DNA of 64,000 nucleotides from contig QNUV01000099.1 of NCBI GenBank assembly GCA_003339645.1, positions 248,001 through 312,000 of the forward strand, written 5' to 3'. A program made the position numbers and the translations under genes. The DNA comes from Microbacterium arborescens (lineage in GTDB: Bacteria; Actinomycetota; Actinomycetes; Actinomycetales; Microbacteriaceae). The notes beneath the pieces were generated by a model that searched no databases, was not told the origin of the DNA, and saw only the letters and a program-made list of their open reading frames with translations. Below, in pieces: positions 46,356 through 54,939 of the stretch. How positions within the stretch are numbered: position 1 is the stretch's first letter; every line of letters begins with the position of its first letter.

Positions 46356-46364
46356 GCTGAACGG

Positions 46365-47231
46365 ATGCCGGACCTCGCCTCGCCGCTCATCGCGTGGTAC
46401 CGCGACAACGCGCGCGACCTTCCCTGGCGACGGCCCGGATTCGGCGCCTGGGGCACGCTGGTCAGCGAGTTCATGCTGCAGCAGACGCCCGTGGCTCGTG
46501 TGATCCCGCTGCTGGAGGCCTGGCTCGAGCGATGGCCGACACCGGCGGATCTCGCCGCCGCGGCCCCCGCCGACGCCGTCCGGCAATGGGCGAACCTGGG
46601 GTACCCACGACGTGCGCTCTGGCTCCACCGCGCCGCCGTCGAGATCCGCGACCGCCACGCCGGCGTCGTCCCCCGTGACGTCGACGATCTGCTCGCGCTC
46701 ACCGGCATCGGCGACTACACGGCACGTGCCGTCGCGGTCTTCGCCTACGGCGACCGGCACCCCGTCGTCGATACCAACACCCGGCGGGTTCTGGCGCGGG
46801 CCGTCCAGGGCCGTTCACAGCCGGGGCCGGCGGCCAAACGCGACCTCGTCGACATGGCCGAGATCCTGCCCGACGACATCGCCGCGTCGACTGTCGTGAA
46901 CGCGGCGGCGATGGAGCTGGGTGCGCTGGTGTGCACGGCGCGGGTACCGCGGTGCGACGCGTGCCCGCTGGCCGACCGCTGCGCGTGGCGTGCCGCGGGC
47001 TATCCCGACACCGGCGACACCCGCGTGAAGCAGGCGCGCTACGAGGGCAGCGACCGGCAGGCGCGAGGCGCGATCCTGCAGGTCCTGCGCGCAGCGACGA
47101 CCCACGACGTCGCCGCGGAGGACGTCATCGGCGACTGGCCCGATGCGGCTCAGCGCGACCGTGCGATCGATTCACTCGTGGTCGACGGCCTAGTCGAAGC
47201 CGTCGACGGTCGGCTGCGTCTGCCGCGCTGA
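46365..47231 (+). CDS. mutY: A/G-specific adenine DNA glycosylase
   Basis: 288 aa. Removes adenine mispaired with 8-oxoguanine. Helix-hairpin-helix 'LLALTGIGDYTARAVAVFAYG', the catalytic aspartate in VVDTNTRRVL, the glutamate in VSEFMLQQTP, and a 4Fe-4S site of four cysteines (CTARVPRCDACPLADRC). The C-terminal NUDIX-like domain is short or absent, as is common in actinobacteria. It begins only 9 bp after the GH95 stop, so transcription from the sugar operon may enter it. Confidence 0.93.
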   Translation: MPDLASPLIAWYRDNARDLPWRRPGFGAWGTLVSEFMLQQTPVARVIPLLEAWLERWPTPADLAAAAPADAVRQWANLGYPRRALWLHRAAVEIRDRHAGVVPRDVDDLLALTGIGDYTARAVAVFAYGDRHPVVDTNTRRVLARAVQGRSQPGPAAKRDLVDMAEILPDDIAASTVVNAAAMELGALVCTARVPRCDACPLADRCAWRAAGYPDTGDTRVKQARYEGSDRQARGAILQVLRAATTHDVAAEDVIGDWPDAAQRDRAIDSLVVDGLVEAVDGRLRLPR

Positions 47232-47239
47232 CCGGACAG

Positions 47240-47273
47240 AAGAGGGATGCCGCTGTGCCGCGGCATCCCTCTT
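47240..47273. terminator. Bidirectional terminator between mutY and rbfA
   Basis: Perfect 14-bp stem AAGAGGGATGCCGC (47240–47253) / GCGGCATCCCTCTT (47260–47273) with loop TGTGCC. It ends in CTT and serves convergent genes. Confidence 0.85.
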
Positions 47274-47275
47274 CC

Positions 47276-47713
47276 TCAGTCCTCGTCCTCGTCGACCTCT
47301 CGAGGCTTGACGTACGGGTCGGGCTCCCCCGCGTAGGTGGCGCCGGTCGCGGTGGCGGCGGTAGCGGCATCCCGCTCGCGCGCCTCGCGGAGCAGGTGCT
47401 CGATGTGGCCCGCGTTCTCGGGAATGGCGTCGAGGATGAACTCGAGCGTCGGGGTGACCCGGACGCCGAGCTTTCGGCCGACCTCGCTGCGGAGCATGCC
47501 CGTCGCCGCGCGCAGCGCATCGGCGGAGTCGGCACGCTCCTGGTCGGAGCCGTACACGGTGTAGAACACCGACGCGTGCTGCAGGTCACCCGTGACCCGC
47601 ACGTCGGTGATGGTCACGAAGCCGAGGCGCGGATCACGCAGCCCCTTCTCCAGCCGCTCCGCGACGAGCACGCGGATGCGATCGGCCAGACGCGACTGAC
47701 GTTCGCTGGACAT
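47276..47713 (-). CDS. rbfA: Ribosome-binding factor A
   Basis: 145 aa. Cold-adaptive factor that helps mature the 5' end of 16S rRNA in the 30S subunit. Single KH-like domain: 'RLADRIRVLVAERLEKGLRDPRLGFVTITDV', 'HASVFYTVYG' and 'VRVTPTLEFILD' match the family. The C-terminus is an acidic tail. ATG at 47713 with GAGGGAGAAGAAGG. It follows infB on the same strand, but a perfect 22-bp inverted repeat lies in the 133-bp gap. Confidence 0.93.
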   Translation of the reverse strand: MSSERQSRLADRIRVLVAERLEKGLRDPRLGFVTITDVRVTGDLQHASVFYTVYGSDQERADSADALRAATGMLRSEVGRKLGVRVTPTLEFILDAIPENAGHIEHLLREARERDAATAATATGATYAGEPDPYVKPREVDEDED

Positions 47714-47764
47714 ACCTTCTTCTCCCTCTTCCCCTCCACCCGCTCGGCGGATGGAGGCAGCGAA

Positions 47765-47830
47765 GGCGTTGGATGCCTCCTCGATAGTCGGGGTCTCGGG
47801 GGTCCTGTTATCGAGGAGGCATCCAACGCC
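47765..47830. repeat. Perfect 22-bp inverted repeat in the infB–rbfA gap
   Basis: Left arm 47765–47786 (starts GGCGTTGGATGCC) is exactly complementary to the right arm 47809–47830 (ends GGCATCCAACGCC), with a 22-nt spacer. On the rbfA side a further few bases pair imperfectly. No T-run follows, so it is a stem of about 22 bp in the infB–rbfA transcript and not a classic terminator. It could be a terminator, an RNA-processing site or a relic of a small mobile element. Confidence 0.8.
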
Positions 47831-47846
47831 GTAGCGTCTGACGAAA

Positions 47847-50651
47847 TCAGCCGCGCGGCTTCTCCACCATCTCGGTCGTCTCGATCTCGTCGCCGATCTG
47901 GATGTCGTTGTACTTGCCGAGGCCGATACCCGCTTCGAAGTCCGTACGGACCTCGGTGACGTCGTCCTTGAACCGGCGGAGCGACTCGATGGCCAGGCCA
48001 TCGGCGATCACGACACCGTCGCGGATGACGCGCGCCTTGGCATTGCGCGTGATCGTGCCCGAGCGGACGATGACACCCGCGATGTTGCCGAACTTCGAAG
48101 AACGGAACACCTCGCGGATCTCGGCCACACCCGACTGGACCTCTTCGTACTCCGGCTTGAGCATGCCCTTGAGCGACTGCTCGACGTCGTCGATCGCGTT
48201 GTAGATGACCGAGTAGAACCGGACGTCCACACCCTCGCGGGCGGCGCGCTCGCGAGCCTTCGTGTCGGGACGGACGTTGAAACCGATGACGATCGCGTTG
48301 TCGATCGTCGCCAGGTTGATGTCCGACTCGGTGATGGCGCCGACGCCGCGGTGGATGATCCGCAGCTGCACGGAGTCGTCGACCTCGATCTTGAGCAGCG
48401 ACTCTTCGAGGGCCTCCACGGCACCCGAGACGTCACCCTTGATGATGAGGTTGAGCGACTCGACCTTGCCCTCTTCGAGAGCGCGGGTGAAGTCCTCGAG
48501 CGAGATGCGCTTGCGGGCCTTGGCCAGCTGGGCGTTGCGCTCGGCGGCCTCGCGCTTCTCGGCGATCTGACGCGCGGTGCGGTCCTCCTCGGTGACGATG
48601 AACACGTCGCCGGCTCGAGGCACCGAGTTCAGACCCTGCACCTGCACCGGACGCGAGGGGTAGGCCTCTTCGACCGGGTCGCCGTTCTCGTCGATCATGG
48701 CGCGGACGCGGCCGTAGGCCGTTCCCGCGACGATCGCGTCGCCGACACGGAGCGTTCCGGACTGGATGAGCACCGTGGCGACCGAACCGCGGCCCTTGTC
48801 GAGCTTCGCCTCGATCGCGACACCGCGTGCAGCCTTGTTCGGGTTCGCCGTGAGGTCGAGACCGGCATCGGCGGTGAGCAGCACAGCGTCCAGGAGCTCC
48901 TGGATGTTGGTGCCCTGTCGCGCCGACACGTCGACGAACATGACGTCCCCGCCGTACTCCTCGGCGACCAGACCGTACTCGGTGAGCTGCTGACGGACCT
49001 TGGCCGGGTTGGCGTCGGGCTTGTCGACCTTGTTCACCGCGACCACGATCGGCACGTTGGCAGCCTGCGCGTGGTTCAGGGCCTCGACCGTCTGCGGCAT
49101 GATGCCGTCGTCGGCCGCGACCACGAGGATCGCGATGTCGGTCACCTGCGCACCACGGGCACGCATGGCGGTGAACGCCTCGTGACCCGGGGTGTCGATG
49201 AAGGTGATCGCACGCTCGATGCCCTCGTGCTCGGTCCAGACCTGGTACGCACCGATGTGCTGCGTGATGCCGCCGGCCTCGCCCGCGACCACGTTGGTCT
49301 GACGGATCGCGTCGAGCAGTCGCGTCTTACCGTGGTCGACGTGGCCCATGACGGTGACCACCGGAGGACGGATCTCGAGGTCTTCGTCGCTCTCGGCCTC
49401 CAGCTCGGCGTCGAGGTCGAGACCGAAGCCCTCGAGGAGCTCTTTGTCCTCGTCCTCGGGCGAGACCATCTGGATCTTGTAGCCGAGCTCCTCGCCGAGC
49501 ACCTCGAAGGTGGCCTCGTCGAGCGACTCGGTGGCCGTGGCCATCTCGCCCAGGTTGAACAGGATCGTCACGAGCGTGCCGGGCTGCACGGTGTAGCCGC
49601 GCAGCGCCTCGAGCTTGTCGGCGAAGTCGGCGATCGATGCGCCGCGGCGCAGGCGGATGATCTCGCCGTTGCCCTTCTGAACGTTGACGCCGCCGACGAC
49701 CGGCGCCGACCGCATCTCGAACTCCTGCCGCTTCGCCCGACGCGACTTGCGCTGCTTGGACTTGCCGCCACCCTTTCCGAACGCACCCGCGGTTCCGCCG
49801 CCGGGGCCGCGACCGCGACCACCGCCGCCGCCGGGACGACCGGCGAAGCCGCCGCCGGGAGCACCCGGACGCTGGAAGCCGCCGCCGGCACCGCCGGGAC
49901 GACCGGGACCGCCGGGACGCTGCTGGAAGGGCGCGCCGGGACGACCGCCGCCACCGGGGCGACCGGCGCCACCGGGACGCGGAGCACCGGGGCGCGGCGA
50001 ACCGGGACGCGGAGCCTGCGGACGCGGGATGTTTCCAGGCGTGGGCCGCTGACCCATGCCCTGCGCCGACGCGAACGGGTTGTTGCCCGGACGCGGACCG
50101 GCGGGACGCTGACCCATGCCCTGCGAGGGGGCGAAGGGATTGTTGCCGGGGCGCGCGCCGCCGGGACGCGGCGGCTGCGAGCCACCGGGCGTGGGACCGG
50201 CGGGCTTGGCCGGACCGGGCTTGCCGGCCCCGGGCGTCGGAGCCGACGGAGCCGAAGGCGCGGCGGGGGTCGCCGACGGTGCGGCAGGGGCCGCCGGAGC
50301 CGCCGGGGCGGACGCCGCAGGTGCAGCGGGAGCGGCCGGCGCAGCCGGAGCGGCGGGCTTGGCCGGACCGGGCTTGGCGGCCGGACCGGGCTTGGCGCCG
50401 GCGGGACCGGGCTTGCCGGCGCCCGGGCGCGCAGCACCGGGCTTGGCACCGCCGGATGTCGCGGGAGCGGGGGCCGCGGCAGCGGAGCCGCCCTCAGCCT
50501 CGAGCGCAGCCCGCAGCTTGCGAGCCACGGGGGGCTCGATGGTGGATGAGGGGCTCTTGACGAACTCGCCGAGCTCCTTCAGCTTCGCGAGCGCGACTTT
50601 GCTGTCGACGCCGAGTTCGGAAGCGATCTCGTGTACGCGTGGTTTTGCCAC
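47847..50651 (-). CDS. infB: Translation initiation factor IF-2
   Basis: 934 aa. GTPase that places fMet-tRNA on the 30S subunit. G-domain motifs: GHVDHGKT (about residue 437), [16 protein letters not shown]. An N-terminal small domain is followed by about 230 residues of Ala/Pro/Gly-rich sequence with repeated [11 protein letters not shown] units, typical of actinobacterial IF-2 but unusually regular. GTG start at 50651 with AGGAG four bases upstream. The cluster order nusA–ylxR–infB–rbfA is retained. Confidence 0.96.
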   Translation of the reverse strand: MAKPRVHEIASELGVDSKVALAKLKELGEFVKSPSSTIEPPVARKLRAALEAEGGSAAAAPAPATSGGAKPGAARPGAGKPGPAGAKPGPAAKPGPAKPAAPAAPAAPAAPAASAPAAPAAPAAPSATPAAPSAPSAPTPGAGKPGPAKPAGPTPGGSQPPRPGGARPGNNPFAPSQGMGQRPAGPRPGNNPFASAQGMGQRPTPGNIPRPQAPRPGSPRPGAPRPGGAGRPGGGGRPGAPFQQRPGGPGRPGGAGGGFQRPGAPGGGFAGRPGGGGGRGRGPGGGTAGAFGKGGGKSKQRKSRRAKRQEFEMRSAPVVGGVNVQKGNGEIIRLRRGASIADFADKLEALRGYTVQPGTLVTILFNLGEMATATESLDEATFEVLGEELGYKIQMVSPEDEDKELLEGFGLDLDAELEAESDEDLEIRPPVVTVMGHVDHGKTRLLDAIRQTNVVAGEAGGITQHIGAYQVWTEHEGIERAITFIDTPGHEAFTAMRARGAQVTDIAILVVAADDGIMPQTVEALNHAQAANVPIVVAVNKVDKPDANPAKVRQQLTEYGLVAEEYGGDVMFVDVSARQGTNIQELLDAVLLTADAGLDLTANPNKAARGVAIEAKLDKGRGSVATVLIQSGTLRVGDAIVAGTAYGRVRAMIDENGDPVEEAYPSRPVQVQGLNSVPRAGDVFIVTEEDRTARQIAEKREAAERNAQLAKARKRISLEDFTRALEEGKVESLNLIIKGDVSGAVEALEESLLKIEVDDSVQLRIIHRGVGAITESDINLATIDNAIVIGFNVRPDTKARERAAREGVDVRFYSVIYNAIDDVEQSLKGMLKPEYEEVQSGVAEIREVFRSSKFGNIAGVIVRSGTITRNAKARVIRDGVVIADGLAIESLRRFKDDVTEVRTDFEAGIGLGKYNDIQIGDEIETTEMVEKPRG

Positions 50652-50746
50652 AATTCTCCTGTCTGAAGGCCCACCCTCGGACAGGGCGGACCGCTTAAGC
50701 GCGGACGGGTCTCATTTCGAGCCGTTCACTTCGTGTCCATAGCCGT

Positions 50747-50998
50747 TCAGCCTTTGCGCTGGTGATCAATCGGGAAATCCTGCGTGTCCAGTGGGCCGGA
50801 CACCCGCAGGGCTCGTCCGAACGCGCGGCGCCGCAGTGCGGCATCCATGCATTCGCGCGTCTCGTGCACCCACGCGCCCCTGCCCGGCAGCGACGCGGCT
50901 CGATCTGCGATCAAGACGCCGTCGCGGGCCACGACTCGCAGGAGTGAGGACCGGGAGGCACGCGCGCGGCAGCCCACGCACGTTCGAACAGGTTCCAT
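50747..50998 (-). CDS. ylxR: YlxR-family RNA-binding protein (DUF448)
   Basis: 83 aa. A small basic protein between nusA and infB, the conserved place for this family. TCVGCRARASRSSLLR and GRGAWVH are the DUF448 signatures. Members bind nucleic acid and have been reported as regulators associated with the nusA–infB cluster; the exact role here is unknown. ATG at 50998, 30 bp after the nusA stop. Confidence 0.92.
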   Translation of the reverse strand: MEPVRTCVGCRARASRSSLLRVVARDGVLIADRAASLPGRGAWVHETRECMDAALRRRAFGRALRVSGPLDTQDFPIDHQRKG

Positions 50999-51028
50999 TC
51001 TACCCCCTCGACCGAGTTCCCGGTTTCG

Positions 51029-52015
51029 TCAGGACTCCAGGATCGAGTCGGGCTGGATGTCGATCTTGGCGCCGGTGAGCTTCGCGGCGAGGCGGGCGTT
51101 CTGGCCCTCCTTGCCGATGGCGAGCGACAGCTGGTAGTCGGGGACGAGCGCCCGGACGGCCTTGGTAGCCGCATCGAGCACGAAGCTCGAGGACACCTTG
51201 GCCGGCGACAGCGCGTTGGCCACGAAGGTCGGCAGGTCGGCGTTGTAGTCGATGATGTCGATCTTCTCGCCGCCGAGCTCTTCCGTGACGGCGCGGACGC
51301 GGCGGCCCAGCTCGCCGATGCAGGCGCCCTTGGCGTTGATCGAAGGGTCGTTGGCCTTGACCGCGATCTTCGTGCGGTGACCGGCCTCACGGGCCAGCGA
51401 GGTGATCTCCACGAGACCGTTGGCGATCTCGGGCACCTCCATGGCGAAGAGCTTGCGGACGAGTCCGGGGTGGGTGCGCGACACCGTGATCGAGGGACCC
51501 TTGGTGCCCTTGGAGACCGAGGTCACGTACACGCGCAGGCGCGAACCGTGACGGTACTCCTCGCCCGCGACCTGCTCCTCGGGCGGGAGGATGGCCTCGA
51601 TCGTGCCGAGGTCGACGTGCACCATGCGCGGGTTCGGCCCCTGCTGGATGACACCGGCGACGATGTCGCCCTCCTTGCCCCGGAACTCTCCCAGCACGGC
51701 GTCGTCGGCGATGTCGCGCAGGCGCTGGCTGATGACCTGCTTCGCGGCGAACGCGGCGATGCGGCCGAAGTCGTCGGGAGTCGACTCCTCCTCGCCGATG
51801 ACGGCGCCGTCCTCATCGCGCAGCGGCACGTAGATGGCGACGTGACCGGTCTTGCGGTCGAGCTCCGCACGAGCCCCCTCGGGCAGCTCGCCGTCGGGCG
51901 AGGTGTGCTTGGCGTACGCCGTGAGGACCGCCTGCTCGATGATGCGGACGAGTTCGTCGAAGGGGATCTCCTTCTCTCGCTCGACGGTGCGCAGCAGTGA
52001 GAGATCGATGTCCAT
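51029..52015 (-). CDS. nusA: Transcription termination/antitermination factor NusA
   Basis: 328 aa, short because actinobacterial NusA lacks the acidic C-terminal repeats of E. coli. N-terminal RNA-polymerase-binding region ('MDIDLSLLRTVEREKEIPFDE'), S1 domain (about residues 105–180) and two KH domains (through 'FVANALSPAKVSS' and 'LAIGKEGQNARLAAKLTGAKIDI'). ATG at 52015 with GGAGGG. Normally rimP precedes nusA; here the upstream gene is a divergent transporter and no rimP is present in the gap. Confidence 0.95.
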   Translation of the reverse strand: MDIDLSLLRTVEREKEIPFDELVRIIEQAVLTAYAKHTSPDGELPEGARAELDRKTGHVAIYVPLRDEDGAVIGEEESTPDDFGRIAAFAAKQVISQRLRDIADDAVLGEFRGKEGDIVAGVIQQGPNPRMVHVDLGTIEAILPPEEQVAGEEYRHGSRLRVYVTSVSKGTKGPSITVSRTHPGLVRKLFAMEVPEIANGLVEITSLAREAGHRTKIAVKANDPSINAKGACIGELGRRVRAVTEELGGEKIDIIDYNADLPTFVANALSPAKVSSSFVLDAATKAVRALVPDYQLSLAIGKEGQNARLAAKLTGAKIDIQPDSILES

Positions 52016-52156
52016 GGGGGCCCTCCATATTCAGCTCTTGTCCGGGCGCGTTTCGCGCTCCCGGCATCCATCCCACGTTACCCGATGGGGCTGTGAACGT
52101 GTTTGCCCGGCCCCGAGGAGACCGCGACCGGCGGATGATCTCGCGATACTGGGGGC

Positions 52157-52765
52157 ATGACCGAACGCGCTCCCCGCCTCGCAGACCCCGGACTGATCGG
52201 ACTGCTCGGTTTCGTCATCGCCACCCTCACGGCGCAGCTGGAGCATCTCGGGCTGCAGAACGAGAGCCCGGTGTTCTGGGTCGGCGCCGTCTTCGGCGGC
52301 GTGGTCCAGGTCACCGCGGGGATGCTCTCCTACTTCGCGGGCGACGACTTCCACTTCATCGTCTACAACGCCTTCGGGTGGTACTGGATCTGCATGCCCG
52401 GCTTCCTGCTCGGCGGCGAGCTCGGGTTCTTCGAGGTCGAAGGACCCGCACGCGGCGTGTTCACGCTGATGTTCTCGATCCTGGCGCTCGTGTTCGCCCT
52501 CTCGGCGGCATCGCGCAACACCGTGCTGCCCGTCACGCTGCTCGCGGTCGCGGTCGGCCTCGGACTGCAGACGATCACGGCGTTCGGCGGGCCGGCGGCC
52601 GTGGGGGCAGCAGGCTCGGTCGCGCTGCTGGTCGCGTCGGCACTCGCGGCGTACATGCTTCTCGAGAAGTTCTACACGCGAACGCTGGGTCGCAGCATCC
52701 TGCCTCTGGGCCCCGCGTGGTTCCGGCCCGCCTCACCTGTATCGATTCAGGCGCATACTGTTTGA
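52157..52765 (+). CDS. GPR1/FUN34/YaaH-family (acetate/succinate) transporter
   Basis: 202 aa, six hydrophobic helices. The N-terminal family motif (N-P-x-P-L-G-L) appears as ADPGLIGLLGF; 'FGGVVQVTAGMLSYFAGDDFHFIVYNAFGWYW' fits the YaaH/SatP pattern. Such channels carry acetate or other short monocarboxylates. A GATACT element sits just ahead of the start (52145–52150), so the mRNA may have almost no leader. It is divergent from nusA and 99 bp upstream of an alcohol dehydrogenase gene, an arrangement consistent with C2/C3 metabolism. Confidence 0.82.
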   Translation: MTERAPRLADPGLIGLLGFVIATLTAQLEHLGLQNESPVFWVGAVFGGVVQVTAGMLSYFAGDDFHFIVYNAFGWYWICMPGFLLGGELGFFEVEGPARGVFTLMFSILALVFALSAASRNTVLPVTLLAVAVGLGLQTITAFGGPAAVGAAGSVALLVASALAAYMLLEKFYTRTLGRSILPLGPAWFRPASPVSIQAHTV

Positions 52766-52863
52766 GGACCGGGCGGCCCGCGCTGCGGGAGACGACGCCC
52801 GATCGTGACATCGGTCGCGACGACGGCTCTGCCGCCGCGACCGCAACGCGAAAGGAACCTCAC

Positions 52864-53970
52864 ATGACCACCAACGCGCACGCCGCCGTCCTCCACGGCC
52901 AGGACGCCCCGTTCACCTTCGAGGAGATCGTCCTCGACGACATCCGTCCGAACGAACTGCTCGTGAAGGTCGCCGCCACCGGCCTGTGCCACACCGACCT
53001 CGCCGTCCAGCACGGTCACATCCCCGCGGCGTTCCCGTTCGTCCTGGGGCACGAGGGCGCGGGCACCGTCGAACAGGTCGGCGACGCCGTCGTCGGCTAC
53101 GCCGTCGGCGACAAGGTCGCGGTGTCGTTCGCCTCGTGCGGCCACTGCACCAACTGCCTCACGGGACGCGAGGCCTACTGCCGCAACTTCATGGCGCTCA
53201 ACTTCGGCGGAGCCCGCGAGGACGGCTCGGCCACCATGACCGCCGCCGACGGCTCCGCCGTGCACGGGTCGTTCTTCGGACAGTCCTCGTTCGCCAGCCA
53301 CGTCATCGTCGAGGCCCGCAACGCGGTGAAGCTGCCCGCGACCGCCGACGTCGAGATCGCCGGGCCCCTCGGCTGCGGCGTGCAGACCGGAGCCGGCACC
53401 GTGCTCAACTCGCTCGACGTCCCCGCCGGCGCATCGGTCATCGTGACCGGCACCGGCGCCGTGGGCCTGTCGTCGATCATGGGCGCGAAGGTCGCCGGCG
53501 CCACGACGATCATCGCGGTCGACATCATCCCGGAGCGGCTCGAGTTCGCGGCGAAGCTCGGCGCCACGCACACGGTCAACAGCAAGGACGAGGACGCGGT
53601 CGCACGCATCCTCGAGATCACCGGCGGGGTCGGCGCGGACTACGCCGTCGACACCACCGCCGTTCCCGCCGTCGTCGACACGATCGTCGCCGCCACCGCA
53701 TTCGGTGCGAAGATCGCGCTGGTCGGTGTGCCGAAGCCGGGCACCGAGATCGCGCTCGCCTCGATCTCGGGCTCGGGCAAGACCTTCGTGGGCGCGATCG
53801 AGGGCGACGCGGTGCCGCAGAAGTTCATTCCCGAGATGCTCACGCTGCACGAGGCCGGACGCTTCCCGTTCGACCAGCTCATCACGAAGTACCCGTTCTC
53901 GGAGATCGAGCAGGCCATCGCCGACACGCAGTCGGGCAAGGCGGTCAAGGCCGTCCTCGTCATGGACTGA
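52864..53970 (+). CDS. Zinc-dependent alcohol dehydrogenase (MDR family)
   Basis: 368 aa. Catalytic zinc ligands are in 'TGLCHTDLAV' and GHEGAG; a structural zinc site of four cysteines is CGHCTNCLTGREAYC. The NAD-binding motif is 'GTGAVGLSSIMGAKVAGA' and the nicotinamide pocket follows. Sequence style resembles aryl/benzyl-alcohol dehydrogenases, so aromatic or longer primary alcohols are possible substrates; ethanol cannot be excluded. ATG at 52864 follows AAGGAAC. Ends in a strong terminator. Confidence 0.9.
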   Translation: MTTNAHAAVLHGQDAPFTFEEIVLDDIRPNELLVKVAATGLCHTDLAVQHGHIPAAFPFVLGHEGAGTVEQVGDAVVGYAVGDKVAVSFASCGHCTNCLTGREAYCRNFMALNFGGAREDGSATMTAADGSAVHGSFFGQSSFASHVIVEARNAVKLPATADVEIAGPLGCGVQTGAGTVLNSLDVPAGASVIVTGTGAVGLSSIMGAKVAGATTIIAVDIIPERLEFAAKLGATHTVNSKDEDAVARILEITGGVGADYAVDTTAVPAVVDTIVAATAFGAKIALVGVPKPGTEIALASISGSGKTFVGAIEGDAVPQKFIPEMLTLHEAGRFPFDQLITKYPFSEIEQAIADTQSGKAVKAVLVMD

Positions 53971-53985
53971 CGGTCCGGATACGCC

Positions 53986-54029
53986 GATCGGGCCGGAGCA
54001 TGCACATGGGTGCGCGCTCCGGCCCGATC
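53986..54029 (+). terminator. Terminator after alcohol dehydrogenase gene
   Basis: Perfect 14-bp stem GATCGGGCCGGAGC (53986–53999) / GCTCCGGCCCGATC (54016–54029) with a 16-nt loop, 16 bp after the stop codon. Confidence 0.78.
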
Positions 54030-54065
54030 CGTCTGGTCGGGCGCGGGAGGCCGTAGGCTCGCGGG

Positions 54066-54875
54066 ATGGCCGAACACGGGGTGCACGACGCGGCGAGCGC
54101 CGTCGAACGGCATCCCGCGGCACGTGTGCTGGCCCGAGGCGGTTACGTCGCGAACGGCTTCGTGCACCTGCTGATCGGGTCGCTCATCGTCGCGGTGGCC
54201 TTCGGCGGCGAGCGCGACGCCGATCAGACGGGGGCCTTCCGCGCGGTCGCGGAGCTTCCGCTCGGTTTCGTCGCGCTGTGGGCTGCGGCCGCGCTCCTGG
54301 CGGCGCTGGGCGTGTGGCATCTCGCCGAGGGCATGCTCGCCTCGCGGCGGCGGCGCGGCGCGGCCGTCTGGGCGCTGCGGGTCTCGGAGTGGGGACAGGC
54401 GGTCGTGTTCCTGTTCTTCGGCGGGTTGTCCGCCGCGGTGGCGCTCGGTGCACGTCCGCAGGCCGACGAGGCCGCGCGCGACGCGAGCCGCGGCATCCTC
54501 GCGCTTCCCGGCGGGGTCTTCGCGATCGTGCTCGTCGGGGTCGGTGTCGCGGTCGCCGGAGTGGTCTTCGTCGTCATGGGCGTGCGCCGTTCGTTCCACA
54601 CGAAGATGACGATCCCCGATGGCGCCGTCGGTCGCGCCGTCGAGGGCCTCGGGATTCTCGGCTTCATCGCCAAGGGCATCGCTCTGGGGTCGCTGGGCGG
54701 AGTGCTCATCGTCGCCGCCGTGAGGTCCCGCGCCGACGAGGCCGGCAGCCTGGATGCCGCGATCCGAGCGCTGCTCGACCTGACGTTCGGCCCCGAGATC
54801 GTGGTCGTCGTGGGAGCCGGGCTCATCGCCTACGGCGTGTTCACCGTATTCCGCGCGCTATACGCCGACCTCTGA
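54066..54875 (+). CDS. DUF1206-type membrane protein
   Basis: 269 aa. Six hydrophobic segments arranged as three similar pairs, each starting with a G-x-x-x-x-G pattern ('ARGGYVANGFVHLLIGSLI', 'RVSEWGQAVVFLFFGGLSA', 'EGLGILGFIAKGIALGSLGG'). This triplication is the DUF1206 architecture, common in actinobacteria, with no known function. ATG at 54066. Monocistronic, convergent with proS. Confidence 0.83.
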   Translation: MAEHGVHDAASAVERHPAARVLARGGYVANGFVHLLIGSLIVAVAFGGERDADQTGAFRAVAELPLGFVALWAAAALLAALGVWHLAEGMLASRRRRGAAVWALRVSEWGQAVVFLFFGGLSAAVALGARPQADEAARDASRGILALPGGVFAIVLVGVGVAVAGVVFVVMGVRRSFHTKMTIPDGAVGRAVEGLGILGFIAKGIALGSLGGVLIVAAVRSRADEAGSLDAAIRALLDLTFGPEIVVVVGAGLIAYGVFTVFRALYADL

Positions 54876-54892
54876 ATCCGCAGCAAGAAGTG

Positions 54893-54925
54893 CGCCGGAT
54901 GCCGCGACCTGCGCGGCATCCGGCG
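54893..54925. terminator. Bidirectional terminator between DUF1206 gene and proS
   Basis: Perfect 14-bp stem CGCCGGATGCCGCG (54893–54906) / CGCGGCATCCGGCG (54912–54925), loop ACCTG. Confidence 0.82.
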
Positions 54926-54939
54926 ACCGGAGGCTGAGA

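Noticed and set aside
49780-50450. Possible tandem repeat or CRISPR-like array
   Set aside because: Periodicity is the coding repeats of the IF-2 N-terminal linker; no spacers or cas genes.
48351-50549. Plus-strand frame of 732 codons opposite infB
   Set aside because: Antisense of the IF-2 gene; low-complexity content reflects the Ala/Pro/Gly-rich stretch.
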